Source of the DNA: Diadema setosum
Lineage: Eukaryota; Echinodermata; Echinoidea; Diadematoida; Diadematidae
Length of the DNA: 64,000 bases
Assembly: GCA_033980235.1 (NCBI GenBank)
Contig: CM067066.1
Span: 35,255,180 to 35,319,179 of the forward strand
Reading direction: 5' to 3'
Positions 35,256 through 63,929 of this stretch are shown here, piece by piece; position 1 is the stretch's first letter; the number at the start of each line of letters is the position of its first letter. The notes beneath the pieces are model-generated. The model worked only from the letters and a program-made list of their open reading frames with translations. It searched no databases and had not been told where the DNA came from. The translations under genes and the position numbers were made by a program.

Positions 35256-37163
35256 TGAGCCTTGCACTGTAAAGCATTTCAAATACATTATGTCACTACT
35301 CTCTAACACACGATATATGACGATGATACTGTTACTCCCTCCCCCACCCCCACTTCCCCAATATACTTGCTAGCTAGCTGACTTGCCACTCGAATGGAGA
35401 TTGACTTAATTCCTCCAGCTTGGTCATCCTCGGCATAGGGCAGATGGCAGTCGTGAGGGACAGAAAAATGCAAGAGAGAAAAGAGACGGATCAGAACAGA
35501 TGACTTGCAACAATCCTGCACCAAATATATCATGAAGATGGCATCGAAATATCATTCTCGTACAAAATCATCATCCTCGACATGTTTGCGGGGTTACAAA
35601 AATCTATTAGTAATTCCCTAAATAAAGCACACAGGCAATTCTATTCAATGCATGAAGTAACAAATTTTGAAGACATTTACAAGGGGAAAAAAAAAATCTT
35701 CCCACATCTATCAAGAACTGACTTTTGATTGGACAAATCATGACAAAACTGGAACCATGATGTTGAAGACCTGATATCATCCGTTCAGTGGTAGAAATCA
35801 GGTGACAGTTACACTGAGGCTGCTGTAGACAATCCCTCATGCTCCAATATCCATTCTCCTACCATGGACAACCTCACATACAAATAGTACAACCTTGTGC
35901 GTCCGGTCACATTTCTTAGAGACAAGTTTCTGAGACAAATTGCCATTCACACGATGCTTCCATTCAACAGTCATATCTCCTTTTATTAAGAGTTTCCATA
36001 GCTGCAGTGTATGACAAAAATATTTCTTTTGACCCACGACACCAGACCACTCTGTCTGGCTAGAGGTTTGATGATTTAGAAGTTTAATAGAAGAAGAAGA
36101 TTCAAATTTCAGACAATCTTACATATCACTTGCCGACTATAACTTTTCCTGAAAATTAATTTCAGAGTTCAAGTATGAAGTATGACTCATAACTCACAAT
36201 CAAGAAAAGAAAGGATAAAAAAGTGCTCTTGGTAAAACACAAAATCTGCGGCAATACCCAATTACCAAAACATATAAATGTGCACGACAATGCTCTCAGA
36301 AGAATATTTTGTATAACAGCTGTGCACACAAAAAAATCTCAGTCTGGTACTCTTCACAGAGTAATAACATTGCGGTCATTATACAGATCTTTGAATAGGA
36401 ACAGCTACATCCAATCCATAGAGTGTGCAATGGTCTCCAATCTCCACAAGCTTATCCCATTGGTTATAGAAATACATCACAGCATACACTTCCATATCTA
36501 CATATATTTCATGCTTGCCATTCGACAAATTTTTACATAGGGTCAGCCATGTTCAATTTCCAACAGTTACATTCACAATCTTGACAAACTTACTGCCCTC
36601 TCTCAAATGTCTCAAACTCTGTTCATGTTTAGTATTAACCTCATGGACTTCCTACACAAACTTTGAATGTTGTTTAAAACTCATACAAATTTAAAACTCA
36701 AATTTTAATCAAAGAACTACGAAGTCAAACTTGTTTCTCTCCCAAATCTGTGGAAAATCAAACATTATGGAAACTTAAATATCAATGTTTATAATTCTTG
36801 ACTGCAGAGGGAAATACCCTGGAGAAACCATGAGCGTCACTGCAATAATTGAACTCTCTGTTTTGACCAAAACACATAAAGATAACAATAATGGTGGGTA
36901 CGATGATTTAATGAGGACAACCCATTTTTTTTTTTCCTGTGCATATTATTTCTGCAGATCCTCATTCTCACACATCATTCAGTTTGTACTTTACCCTTGT
37001 TAATAAGCAGGATGAACCAACTTTCTTAAATACTATCTTAGGGGCCGGAGTGAGTGGAGCTGCCAACAGGAGTGCAAGTCGATCAGCACTAGTTGTGGAG
37101 GGGGAAAGAGAGTGGACAAAGAAGTTAGTCATGAAATACTATCCACAGAGTAGACCATTTGTT

Positions 37164-37375
37164 TGATTTTCATCCACAAATACGCCATTTGTTATCCACT
37201 GAATTTTTGCATTTCAGCAGCTTTATGAATTCAAAATCACTTGAGATTTCAACGAATGGAATGATAAAAGATTTTCATTCGCATAAATGCAATTTGCTAT
37301 CCATTAAATTTTTGCATTTCAGCAATTCCATTACCTTAAAATTACTTGTGATTTCAATGAATGGAATGATGAAAG
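37164..37375. repeat. Two-copy tandem duplication, period 106 bp
   Basis: 37164-37269 and 37270-about 37375 start GATTTTCATCC and GATTTTCATTC respectively, and share AATTTTTGCATTTCAGCA and AATGGAATGAT. The copies have diverged noticeably. Confidence 0.8.
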
Positions 37376-40325
37376 AGAAAGTTATGAGTTTCTGGTGGAA
37401 ACCAGAGTATTTTGCATTTCTGGCTGCATGCATTGGTAAGGCAGAAACAACAAACCAATATATGGCATCATAAGATCTGACCCCGTCTTTCATACAATGC
37501 ATGACAAGATTTTGAAAATCAAACAAACGTCATCAAGCACAACAGTATGCCTACTCTGATGTAAGTAGAGACTGTACACGTTCTGATGAAGTATTGCATA
37601 ATCTTTGCTTACTGTAGAATTGACTCAACCTTTCATGTGACTGCTCTCTTATAATACATCACTTCTCAAAGTTTGATTACATAAATCTTTCACACATTTT
37701 TGCTATACTCGGCAAACATGAACTTTTCAATATTTCACTTGTATCATATTTTGCCTCAAGTGAGTTTTACCATTTTAAGGTTTTGCACTACAACAAATAC
37801 AAAAAAAAAAAAAAGAAAAAACATTTTAAGCATTCATTGTTATTAAGTATAAGGTGCATGTGTTATTGATAAAATTTATAGAACTGACATTAGACCTTGG
37901 ACCTTTGCGTGGTAAGCTTTGGCCCACAATTGAATTCAGTGATTTTCTTGTCATTCTACACAGATCTTAAGAGTGTAATGAAATAATGTACATTATATCA
38001 TGTGTTACTGAAATTTTGGAATGACAAGAAAGAATCAAGAAGGCAACATCCCTCCCCCCCCCCCCCAAAAAAAAAAAAAAAAAAATTAATTAAATTAGTC
38101 TCGGTATATAAAAGCAGGCAGTATGCAAACTATATTAGAGAATCATGTAAACCCTGGCTTCACTGCAAGAATGAGTAATGTATCCTATCATTTTAATGGT
38201 TTGGTCTGTAGTGCCCTTTTCGGGGAATAAAATCCAGCCTATTGCTAAACGACCTGGTTGCATATATTTGACAAAGCAGTCAAAACTCATCATCAAAAAT
38301 TCAATCTACTGCTAAGCACTGAGAATGTCTTTGAAAATTGCAATCATCAAAGAGTCTCATCTAAGGCAAATATACAAACACCACCTCTCTATTTCATGGT
38401 CAATGACACATGCTCTATCTATTCCCCTCAGAAATCTCTCTAGTATATTCTGACATGCAAAAAGATATTGGAGAGACAGTTATCATTAAAAAATATCAAA
38501 ATATTTGACAGTCATTACACAAACTACTGTTGTGCTCACACATGACTTTTTAACATCTGTTGGTACAACTTGGTACGTGCAGAAACGGGCAGGTTCCTGT
38601 GAAGGAAAACAAAAGAAATATTAGTAGTACTTCAGTTTCACTCTCCTCGGAATTTGCACGAACAAAGAACTTGACAATGAGGTCATCTATGATGAAAAAT
38701 TATAAAACAAAACAAATGATACATGGCAACATTGAGTCCTCAAAGATAAGACCAAAAAGTCAACTGCAAATAACAATTGAAAGTGTAAATGGATGTTAAT
38801 GTCAATAATTTTTTTTCATTTTTTTTTTTTTCATGTTACCTTTAGAGTAATTTTCCGGCAACTGCACCACAGCAGACTTACGTGTATATAGTGGCCTTAT
38901 GTCAGGCAATATCTCTGGAAAAAAAAAAAAAAATAGAGAGAAAAAAAGGAGAATACCCATAAAACTCAAATGCAAGTGGGCAGGAAGTTGAATTGGTGTA
39001 ACAAATGAAATAACATGGAAATAGTTTCATTAATTAAGCTCATTATCAGAATCTGTTTCTCCTTCAGTGGCATAACAAATATGGCCAAACAATCAAATTA
39101 GGGATTTTTCATTCTAATTCAAACTACTGAACACATCTCTTTTGTTCAAACAGACTTTTTTTTTTCTTCTTTTTTTTTAATGAGTACAGAGAGTGCCAAG
39201 AGTACAAAGAGTGGCCATGTGTGAAAGAAAAAGATGAATCTGTGTTGGAGGATCGGTGCATAGCTTCACACTTGAGAATATATTTAGCTCTTGCCAATGA
39301 ACCCACAAGGGAGACGTGGCTCCTACAACATGTTCACATGATGAAAGGAACATCATTCACCTGTGTGTAGAAGTGACCACGTCACATGGAGCATGGCCAA
39401 GGAACACAAAAACGATATGGGAGAAATCCAATATATTTTACGTAGAGCACTAATATTAGTCAGTGCTACTGCTGGTGGGTCACACATTTGACATACACAA
39501 AATGGAAAATCTTACATGATAAAAGACATCAAATTCTTTCTCCTGTGAAACTCATTATCGGCAAATATACATGCAGCTGCTATTTCACATGGAAAATTCT
39601 CTTTTCTCCTGTTAAAACAAACACATCCTTTCTATTTAGCTCTGAAATCTTACTTAATTCCATCAGAAAATAAAAAACCTGTTCAAACCTTTCTGGAGAC
39701 AATTTGGGCAGATGATAACTGAAGACAATAGCTTTGCAACTGAAGCAGCAAACTGCAAAGTTTACAAGTCTCCATTCCGATTTGCACAAAGATTTGGTTT
39801 TATCTCTTCTGCAATTTTGGAAGGGTTTGGTTGGGGATGGATCATTTGACCCAGACCCAATGACTTTAATTGAAATAATTCTACAACATTTTCCTCATGA
39901 ATAATGGTTAACATTTCATGACAAGCTTTTCAGATTACCCCCCTGAGCCACACACACACACACACAAAAAGAGCTCCTCAAATTAATGTATTTCCTGCTA
40001 AAATTGTCTGTTTTTTCCACTTGGTGGCTACAATCACCAGGGGATAAAGATCGTACACAGGTGCACATCAGATGTTTCTGAAAAGGGTAGTGTAAGTTTA
40101 AAAGGTCTTAATTTGGTTTTGGCAATGCAGCAGTGCTTCAAAGTTTCAAATGGAACTGGCTTGACTTTTTGCATTGAATGGCTAAATAGATGGCAATTCC
40201 CAAATATCGTGGTTTTAGTGGATTAGCAAAAGTTTAATCACCCTTTAAACAGCTTGCTACAGATTATGTACGTTGTAAATACCAACATAGGTACAGGAGT
40301 TCTACCATCACTCTATTCTGTTTCA

Positions 40326-40331
40326 TTTATT
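40326..40331 (-). terminator. Candidate PRPF4B polyadenylation signal
   Basis: AATAAA on the minus strand, about 1.1 kb after the PRPF4B stop codon. A minus-strand ATTAAA occurs at about 40225. Position is plausible; not proven. Confidence 0.3.
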
Positions 40332-41466
40332 ATCCTTCATCTATGTTTTTTCCCATGAAGAACAATCTTGCTGGAAATTAATTATGCAAATGTCGGCTGC
40401 GATGCCTTTTTCTTTGTATACGCATACCTGCATGCTTAATTTGATGACAACTTTGATATGATTGCACAAAAGAAGCATAAATGTTGTCATGCATTATATT
40501 CCCCAAACCAAACTGGGGCATTCAGCAACATACACAAGCAGCATTTGATTTCGAGACTAAGTTCATTGTGAAATGATACACTTGCTAATCATCAACATTC
40601 TTACCGGGAGAAAAATAATATTACTGTCTCAACAGATCTCGGGATTACACAATGATCAAAAAGAAATAGATCAAGACCAAACTGAAGAAAAAGGCTGGCC
40701 GGAAAATGTTGTCACATTGCAGCGAGTGTGATGTGAACCATTCCATATTAGTTCCTTTGGGTAAATGCTCGTACAAAATGAAATGCTCTCAATTCAGTCA
40801 GAACAACATGTACAATTAAAAACTAATCACTCCGGCAATATCACTGACACAGTATATTTCATCTCATTTGGGGAGATAGGACAGAAACACAAAGAAGGAA
40901 GAAGACACACACATAATACATCTTTTGACAGAAAAACTCTCAAAATTTCAGACTTTTCTGCAACCTGCATCTGTTCTCCAATCTCCCTGTTATCTATACC
41001 ACTAGTCAAAGTTTACTAAATAAGAGAGAAAAAACCCACATGAGACACTATGCAACACAGAAAATTGATTGCCCAACATCAAACCTTTCATGTGCTACTT
41101 CAACTGTATTTGGACTCGGAGAACTTGTTACTGATGGACTAACTCTCATGTCATGATTGGTCATTGCGAGGCAAATGTCCTTCAGCTTGCTGCAGAGTTA
41201 TGCAAGCTGATGATAGCTGGACGATGTGGACCCCGTAATCACACAACTGCCATTACAGCACACAACAATCTGTGAGGTCAAGACCCGGTCATCCATACAG
41301 GATGGATCACATGAAAGAATGCAGGGGAACATTATACACCTGGAACATAAATGGTTTGATGCTCCTGTATAGAACCACCTGGGGCTATATAAAATGGACA
41401 ATCGACATAAATAACTTTTTTTCATCTTTTTTTTTTTTGCTGCTCGTTGATTTCAGAAGATCTTCA

Positions 41467-56691
<15,225 letters not shown>

Positions 56692-57060
56692 ATTTTTTCG
56701 ATATCGACGAAGAGATACTCCGTCTTTCTCCCTTGGTCAGGTGCGCGTCGTTCCTGCTAGGATCACTCACTACAAGCGGCACACACTGCTTTGCTGCACC
56801 AAATAGCACAGCATCTACAGCACACGTACGTACACGTATGATCGTACACGAAGTGATTCAGCTGCTCCGTTCACAGCAGCGCTGCTACTGCTGGTAGGTA
56901 TGCTAGCCTAGGCCGATCGTGCCCTGAACGTCGAGTACGAATAGCACGGTAGTAAGTACGTCGAGGAGTGTACACAGCGCAGGCGCAGTGACAAGCTGAT
57001 GAGAGGATAGAAACTCGCGTTGGTCGACGGTATACCGGTAGTACAGAGTAGTGATTCATT
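56692..57060 (-). promoter_or_regulatory. Presumed PRPF4B 5' UTR and promoter
   Basis: Sequence directly upstream of the PRPF4B start codon; CpG-richer than surroundings. No clear TATA box. The transcription start cannot be fixed. Confidence 0.35.
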
Positions 57061-58315
57061 ATCTCGCCGTTACAAAATAAATGGTCTATAAGCTTCTATA
57101 GAAGCCTTTCCTTATCATAATATACTACTAACTAGATACAATGTATGTCAATTGTGATTATCATCAACGTCTGATATTAAATAAAGTCTCTTTTCTTGAC
57201 CCGGGAAGTTTATAAAGGTGCACTAAGCAGCATGAAATTTGATCGCTGTAATAATAAGTAGGCCTATGAATCATAGCACCAATAAATTGCCTTCATCGAC
57301 TCCCTGAAGATCATTCAAGCCCATTCAAGATTCAAGATTCAAGATATTTTGTTGTCATAGAAAATTATACATAAAATTTGTTTTCGGACATTTGTGCAGA
57401 GTACATAGGTGTCATACATACAGTAAGATATCCTAATCATTCGTAACTGAACAACATGCAAAATATACACAATGACATGTCAACAGCAACAGAAATAAAA
57501 GTTCAAATCATGAGTTTTATCAGTAGTTTTTCGGCGCGATCCATATAGAGAGATAATATCTCTGTGTTATCTACAAGCCTACTCATTCTGAATATTATCA
57601 CTGTCAAGTTATCCTTCCATTTATTTGAATGAATACAGTCAGTACTGTATAGCTGTAGTGTACACAGGGTTTTTTTCTTTATTATTGGACTGTGACAGCC
57701 ACTTGAATTCAAATTCAAGATGATGTTGCCACTATAAAACATATAATGAGATAGAAAATTAATGAATGTCTATATAGGCTAGAATTGATTTGGGAGAAAA
57801 ATTAAAAACATAAAATTGAAGCGTGAAACCCTAAAGTAAATTTAACATGCTTTCATGATACTGGTCACAATCAATGTGTTGCATATCTCATGAAGTCTTC
57901 CCAAAAATTTTGTGAAGATTTGTGTACACAACATAAACATTTTAATGTTTGTGCTGTGTTTCATGACTTTTCAAGTATTGGTACCAGGTATATCGTGTAT
58001 AATATCCATTGCATCAAATAACTTTACGGATGTAATTCCTTCGGAAGCAATTTACTCTTTTGTGTGTGTGTGTGTGTGTGTGTGGGGGGGGGGGGGTTAT
58101 AGTTGCTAGATTATCTATACCGTTATTATAGCCTATTTTTACAATGCATGTATATTGTATCGTTAGAATGATTACACAGGAGTCATGGAGGCTCTATGCC
58201 ACCTGTATAGGTGATCGATGCCATCTCTACCTGTGAAAGCCTTCAATGCAACTGAGAGTGTAACCGTTTGCAGAATTAAAGGGGTTCACTTTCAATGATA
58301 ATGATAAGAAAAAGA

Positions 58316-58786
58316 CGGAAGGAGAAGTTCTAAGATCTAGATAGAAAATGAACAAGAAGAGGGGAAAAAAGAGGCCAAGAGGAAGACAAAGAAGAGAGGA
58401 GGAAGAAATCTAAGAAGAGAAAGAAAAGGAAGAAGAAGTAAGAAGAGAAAGAACTTAAAAAAAGAAGAGGAAGAAAAGGACGAGGTGGAGGAATAAGAAG
58501 AGGGAGAAGAAAATGTACACTTACCTATTAATCTTATAAGCATAGGAAGCTTTTTCGTTTTTCAAGGCGAAGATCGAGGTTGAGGGAGAAGAAGAAAAGG
58601 AAGAGGGAGAAGAATTTGAGAATAGAGGAGGAGGAGGAGGAGGAGAAGGAAGAAGACACAGAAGATTTGAGGAGAAGAAGAAGAAGAGGAAGAAAAGAGC
58701 GCATTTTGTGCATATATAATGAAGCATTGTTGTTTTTGTTTAGGAATGAGAAGTGAAGAAGAAGAAGAAAACGAATTGGGGAGAAT

Positions 58787-58817
<31 letters not shown>

Positions 58818-58990
58818 AAGAAGAAGAAGAAGAAGAAGAAGAAGAAGAAGAAGAATAGGAGGAGGAGGAGGAGGAGGAGGAGTAGGAGGAAATGAGGGGG
58901 AAGAGGAGGAGGAGATGGGGGAGAAGAGGAGGAGGAGATGATGGGGAAGAGGAGGAAGAGGAGGAGGAGGAGGAGGAGGAGGAGGAGGAG
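58316..58990. repeat. Polypurine tract with (GAA)n and (GGA)n
   Basis: About 675 bp with very few pyrimidines on the plus strand. 58790-58854 is an almost pure GAA run (about 21 units); 58856-58880 and 58955-58990 are GGA runs. Capable of triplex DNA. Confidence 0.9.
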
Positions 58991-59966
58991 GAAGAGCGCG
59001 CTTAAAATTTAGGGCGTTATGTCAACTCGATCACTTAATGCTACAGAAGCGTTGTTGTTTTTTGTTTTTGCTTTTCAGTATACCATTTTGATGTATAGCA
59101 ACAGAGGGCGCTCGCTCGGAAAGTGAACATTGGATAATCCGCAAGATTCACAGGGTGGGTGGAAAGGAGGAGATATCTTTTAATTTTTAGGATTTCGTTC
59201 TCTGGACATACTTGTGACTGTACAATTTATTTATCTGTCGATAGGCAACAACATTTCACTTCCGCTTCTGCTTCGGCGAGGTGAGTTTTGTGGATGTAGA
59301 CCAGCCAGACACCAGTATGTTCGTGTGTAGTGACAAAAATGTTTAGGCCCTAGTCCCAGATGTTCGAATTGGTGTCATTACAATAGATCTATGTTCAACC
59401 CGACACCACTTCTCAGTAAACACGTAAACTTTACTGGTTACTTGACTGACATTATGTCTAATTCCGCGAAAAACTTCTCATTTATAGTAATGACATTTGC
59501 TGGGTCAGTTTTTTGCTTCTTTAGACAGACACCATTGATACATACGCTATTGCGACGGTTTAAACCGTTTTGGTTTAGCCAGGCTTAAAATTTAACGCAC
59601 CTTCGACCCAGTGCCCCCTGGCTCTGCATGAAAAAAAAAAAAAAAATGGTTAAGGGCCCTAAAATTTATTATTAATTTTTCCAGCTTGGTTTCAAACCAA
59701 TCTGGAAAAAAATATATATAAATTTAAACAGGATTAATCAGTCAACATTTTGACTCTCCTCTTCCACTGTTTCCTCCTGTTTAAGTTTACTGGTTGTTTC
59801 CTTCACTTCTTTGCAGCGCTCCCCAATTAATTCATCGCTGCCTTCGTTTGAAAAATGACCGCACGAACGTCTACGGCAAGCCAAATGCTCCATCTACAAT
59901 CACTAAATTTATATCGGTACACTTACGTTTATTGACTGAAGTACTAATAAGTTATTCGAGCGCTAT

Positions 59967-60030
59967 ATTTAACTTCGTAATATTGTGAATGAGCATTTTC
60001 TTGCTCATTCACAATATTACGAAGTTAAAT
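59967..60030. repeat. Perfect 29-bp hairpin, 6-nt loop
   Basis: ATTTAACTTCGTAATATTGT starts the left arm (59967-59995); the right arm (60002-60030) is its exact reverse complement; the loop is TTTTCT. Confidence 0.92.
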
Positions 60031-60235
60031 TCAGTGCATGCACCGTGCGCAAAGGCATACCGTTTGGTTAGGTCTTAAGTTTACATGTAGCAGCTGGTCA
60101 AATTTTGGACGGCATTATGCACATGGTTGAATTTCGAATGAATGATGTGGGTGGCTTGCTTTAAAGTGGCTATGGTACTTATTAGTAAATATTACAAACC
60201 TTCAGCAGAAATTGCAGCTATCCAGGGGTTTAGCC

Positions 60236-60801
60236 TTAAAGGGAAGGTAAACCCAAAGAGCAATGTGGATTGAGTGAAAGCAGCAACATTAGCAGAACAC
60301 ATAAATGAAAGTTTGAGGAAAATTGGACAATCGATGCAAAAGTTATGAATTTTTAAAGTTTTGGTGTTGAAACCGCTGGATGAGGAGACTAGTAGAGGAT
60401 ATGACGTATGAGTGGACAACAATACAAAGAAAATATAAAGGAAATTCAACAAAAATTCACTTTTCTAGAATTATGAAAGAGCAGTGGACGAACCGCTTTC
60501 AGAAAGCAGGGGGAATAATTGCTACCCTTAACATATGTCAATATCAAATTGATGGAATTTGTACTTTTCATGAAAAATGGATTTTTGTAGTATGTTCTTT
60601 ATATTTTCTTGGTATTGTTGTCCACTCATACGTCATAACCTCTAGTAGTCTCCTCATCCAGCGGTTCCAACACCAAAACTTTAAAAATTCATAACATTTG
60701 CATCGATTGTCAGATTTTCTTCAAACTTTCACTGATGTGTTCTACTAATGTTGCTGCTTTCACTCAATCCACATTGTTCTTGGGGTTTATCTTCCCTTTA
60801 A
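60236..60801. mobile_element. TTAA-type palindromic MITE (566 bp)
   Basis: Left TTAAAGGGAAGGTAAACCC mirrors right GGGTTTATCTTCCCTTTAA. The arms of about 190 bp share mirrored words (GGATGAGGAGACTAGTAGAG, TATGACGTATGAGTGGACAA). It is related by its ends to 12290-12400. Confidence 0.88.
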
Positions 60802-62192
60802 TAGGCCCACATTAAACTATCCCCCGCTGAAAGCTGTGAAAAGATAGCCGGGCCGCTGATTGGCTGATCGCCCGGCCGTCCGCTTCCCTGCACAGCGCAG
60901 TGTGCAAGATTCACAATTCCATGGATCGGTGTGGTGTACATAATGCATTGCACTCAACATGCGTGCTTGCCTTCGTGTTACGTAGCGGTTATGGTGGCGA
61001 CCTCGCTGAAGAGCTCCCGTCAGTACACAACGCTACACAAACCATACAATATGGCGACCAATTTGCATTGTGTTGTTGAGCTTCTTACAGTATGTGTGTC
61101 GCTCCACACCTGTACATGTCGCTACCATACATATCGCATGTATTGATACACACACACCAACGAACACATCGAACAACTTCACAAATTCACACCTTAAAAT
61201 CATGTAAAAATATGACTTATCAAATCTCAAACATAACGATAGCTTCACTGAATACATGGTTACTTCGAAGGAGGAAAATATTTTGCCAAAAATCGAAAAT
61301 TTGATGTAAATATGCCGAGTTTGGTATCAAACTGTTCGGCCGATCGCGCTGGAAATCGTCGCACACACATGTTATAATGTTGTGGGAAAATATGTAAATG
61401 TCGGGAGTAAAGAGCCAATGATGATGCAGCTTCGGTGTAGCTCCCGATTCATGAATGAAAAATGACGTCATTGTGATGCGTGCGAGGGCAGTAGCGAATT
61501 GCGCATGCTCGGTGTTCAGGGCACAAGCCATCGTGGTAGACCCAAGGTATAGTTACCTCGGCATAGAATGAATCGAATTGATTTGGGTTACAGGATTATA
61601 TTTTCACATGTTTCAGTTTCTCTACAAAGTACAATGTCATTTTGATGCAACTTTGGCCTTAAATAAGAAAAAATTTTATTGCAATAAAAGTTGCCAAGTG
61701 CACGCAGAAATAACAAATAAAAAAAAAACCCACAGTATGACATATATAGCTTCGCTCACTACTCATCGTATGCATGCACGCCAATGCCTGGCGGAGGAGG
61801 TGCACGTTCTGTTGAAATAGCCAGCAAATGCCAAGTGTGATGAATTGACACAGTTGTGGGGTATGCTGGCCTCTGTTTAAATGCTTACTGTGGGGTTTGG
61901 CACATTACAGCACTGCCCCATTGATAGAAACTTGACTTGCGGTGGAACTTTAGATCAAATGCAAGTATCGCCCGAAACGCTGCATTGGTGAGAATCAAAT
62001 ACCAAGCTACATTTGATATGATTTGCATATGAAACATTGAAACATGAAATATGAAGACAAAAATGCCAGGTATATCCAGTTTCACTCTTTCTTTTGTCTC
62101 ATGTGCTAGAAATGACCAATGTGTAAATACACTTTGTATTTGATATGTATTTTAATTACTCAGACCTTAATTTACATGTGACCTTAGTTACA

Positions 62193-62572
62193 GATTATGC
62201 TTTTTCTTCTTCAAATGGTGGTGAAATTACTCATCCAGTAATTTATCATCCCATTAATTACGCATCCAGTAAGCCATTGTTTGTTTGTTCATTTTTCATC
62301 TGAGAAGATGGCCGGATAACCCATATTCAGCTACGTTAAGCTGGTCTTCCATGGGGTCCAGTTGGATGTGAGGACGGTGAGACCACTTTTCCGGGTTAAA
62401 CACCCTGCTCTTTGCGATGAATGAATGAAGCGGGATCTTTTACGTGCATGAGTTGTTACTCTCTCATACACGGGACCTCCATTTTATGTCCTATCTGAGG
62501 GACAGAGTGTTTTGCCTCTTGCTAGAGGGGACGGTATGCTTACACACAACATTGCTTAGTCCAGACTCGGGT
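62193..62572. repeat. Tandem repeat unit A (about 366 bp family)
   Basis: Starts GATTATGCTTTTTC and ends CCAGACTCGGGT. It includes AGCGGGATCTTTTACGTGCA and CGGTATGCTTACACACAACA. It repeats as unit B at 63567-63929 and unit C from 63930. Unit A is slightly longer than B (extra CCAGTTGGATGTGAGGACGG region). Confidence 0.88.
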
Positions 62573-63566
62573 TTAAAGATAATAAAAAGTTTTGGTACCT
62601 CAAAAGTTTCCTTGAATTTCCTTGTCTCAGGTTAAAGTACCTTTCATATAACTAACACTGTGAGACTTACTCGCCCCAAAGTGCTCTCATGTTTTAGTAA
62701 TCATGCAATTAACTGCGACCAGCAGCCCCATACGCATAGCGTAATCGGGCTTCACATTGTAGCATTTAGGATCATGACAGATTTAGTATCGCAGGATAAA
62801 TGTCAACTTAAAATCCCAAACATTCTTCAATTTGAAAACTTACCAATTAAGGTGAAGTATTGAAAATAGGCTTCGGGCAACGTTTGATTCTGCCTATAGA
62901 TCCTTTCTGTTCGAATTGATGACTGAATGTGACACGGTCGAGAGGACCTTGGGAGAGCTACATACAGTACACTGAATACTACAGCCAGTGCATGCGAACA
63001 CATCACATGAGCACAAATTTCAAATCCATCAACGGATAAGATGTTTGTGTGCGCATGCGCTGGCCGTAGTAGTCAGTGTAGCAGCTCTCCCAAGGTCCTC
63101 TCGACCGAGTCACATTCAGTTATTAATTTGAACAGAAAGGGACTATTGGCAGAACCAAACGTTGTTCGAAGCCTGTTTTCAATACTTCACCTTAATTGGT
63201 AAGTCTTCAAATCGAAGAAATTTTTGGATTTTAGGTTGCCATTTACCCGCGATACTAATTCTGTCATGATCCTGAATGCTACAATGCGAAGCCCCATTAC
63301 GCTATGCGTATGGGGCTGCTGGTCGCAGTTAGCTATGCGTACAATGAGCTGCACGCTGCTGGTCGCAGTCAGTGGTTTCGTACAATATTTATCGACGCCG
63401 TACGACGCGGGCTCTGGTACGAAACCATTATTGCATGATTACTAAGACATGAGAGCACTTTGAGGCGAGTAATACTCACAGACAACGTACTTTAACGTGA
63501 AACACAAACCAAGACAAGGAAATTCAGGGAAACTTTTGAGGTACTAAAACTTTTTATTATCTTTAA
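62573..63566. mobile_element. Foldback element of about 1 kb inserted in a tandem repeat
   Basis: Begins TTAAAGATAATAAAAAGTTT and ends AACTTTTTATTATCTTTAA. The arms are inverted repeats meeting at a spacer near 63005-63039. The right arm carries an extra insert of about 95 bp (63330-63430) with its own hairpin (GGTTTCGTAC and GTACGAAACC). TTAA bounds the element, and the units on each side continue in register. No transposase. Confidence 0.85.
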
Positions 63567-63929
63567 CTATGCTTTTTCTTTCTTAAAATGGTGGTGAAAT
63601 TACTCATCCAGTAATTTATCATCCATTAATTACACATCCAGTAAGCCATGGTTTGTTTGTTTGTTTGTTCATTTTCCATCTGAGAAGATGACTGGATAAC
63701 CCATATTCAGCTACGTTAAGCTGGTCTTCCATGGGGACCACTTCACCGGGTTAAATACCCTGCTCTTTGCGATGAATGAATGAAGCGGGATCTTTTACGT
63801 GCATGAGTTGTTACTCTCTCATACACGGGAACTCCATTTTAAGTCCTATCCGAGGGACAGAGTGTTTTGCCTATTGCTAGAGGGGACGGTATGCTTACAC
63901 ACAACATTGCTCAGTCCAGACTCGGGTTC
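63567..63929. repeat. Tandem repeat unit B
   Basis: Same unit as 62193-62572: TATGCTTTTTCTTTCTTAAA at the start, CCAGACTCGGGTTC at the end, where the next unit begins directly. Confidence 0.9.

Larger units (their letters stand above)
29657..41466. other. Intergenic DNA between convergent genes
   Basis: No gene is recognised in about 12 kb. It holds MITEs, an AC microsatellite, a T/G homopolymer junction and a small tandem duplication, listed separately. The right end probably includes the PRPF4B 3' UTR (minus strand). A hydrophobic minus-strand ORF at 34734-34967 is noted under findings but not called a gene. Confidence 0.5.

Noticed and set aside
58753..58941. 62-codon frame with a run of Arg
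   Set aside because: Pure translation of the (GAA/AGA/AAG)n repeat.
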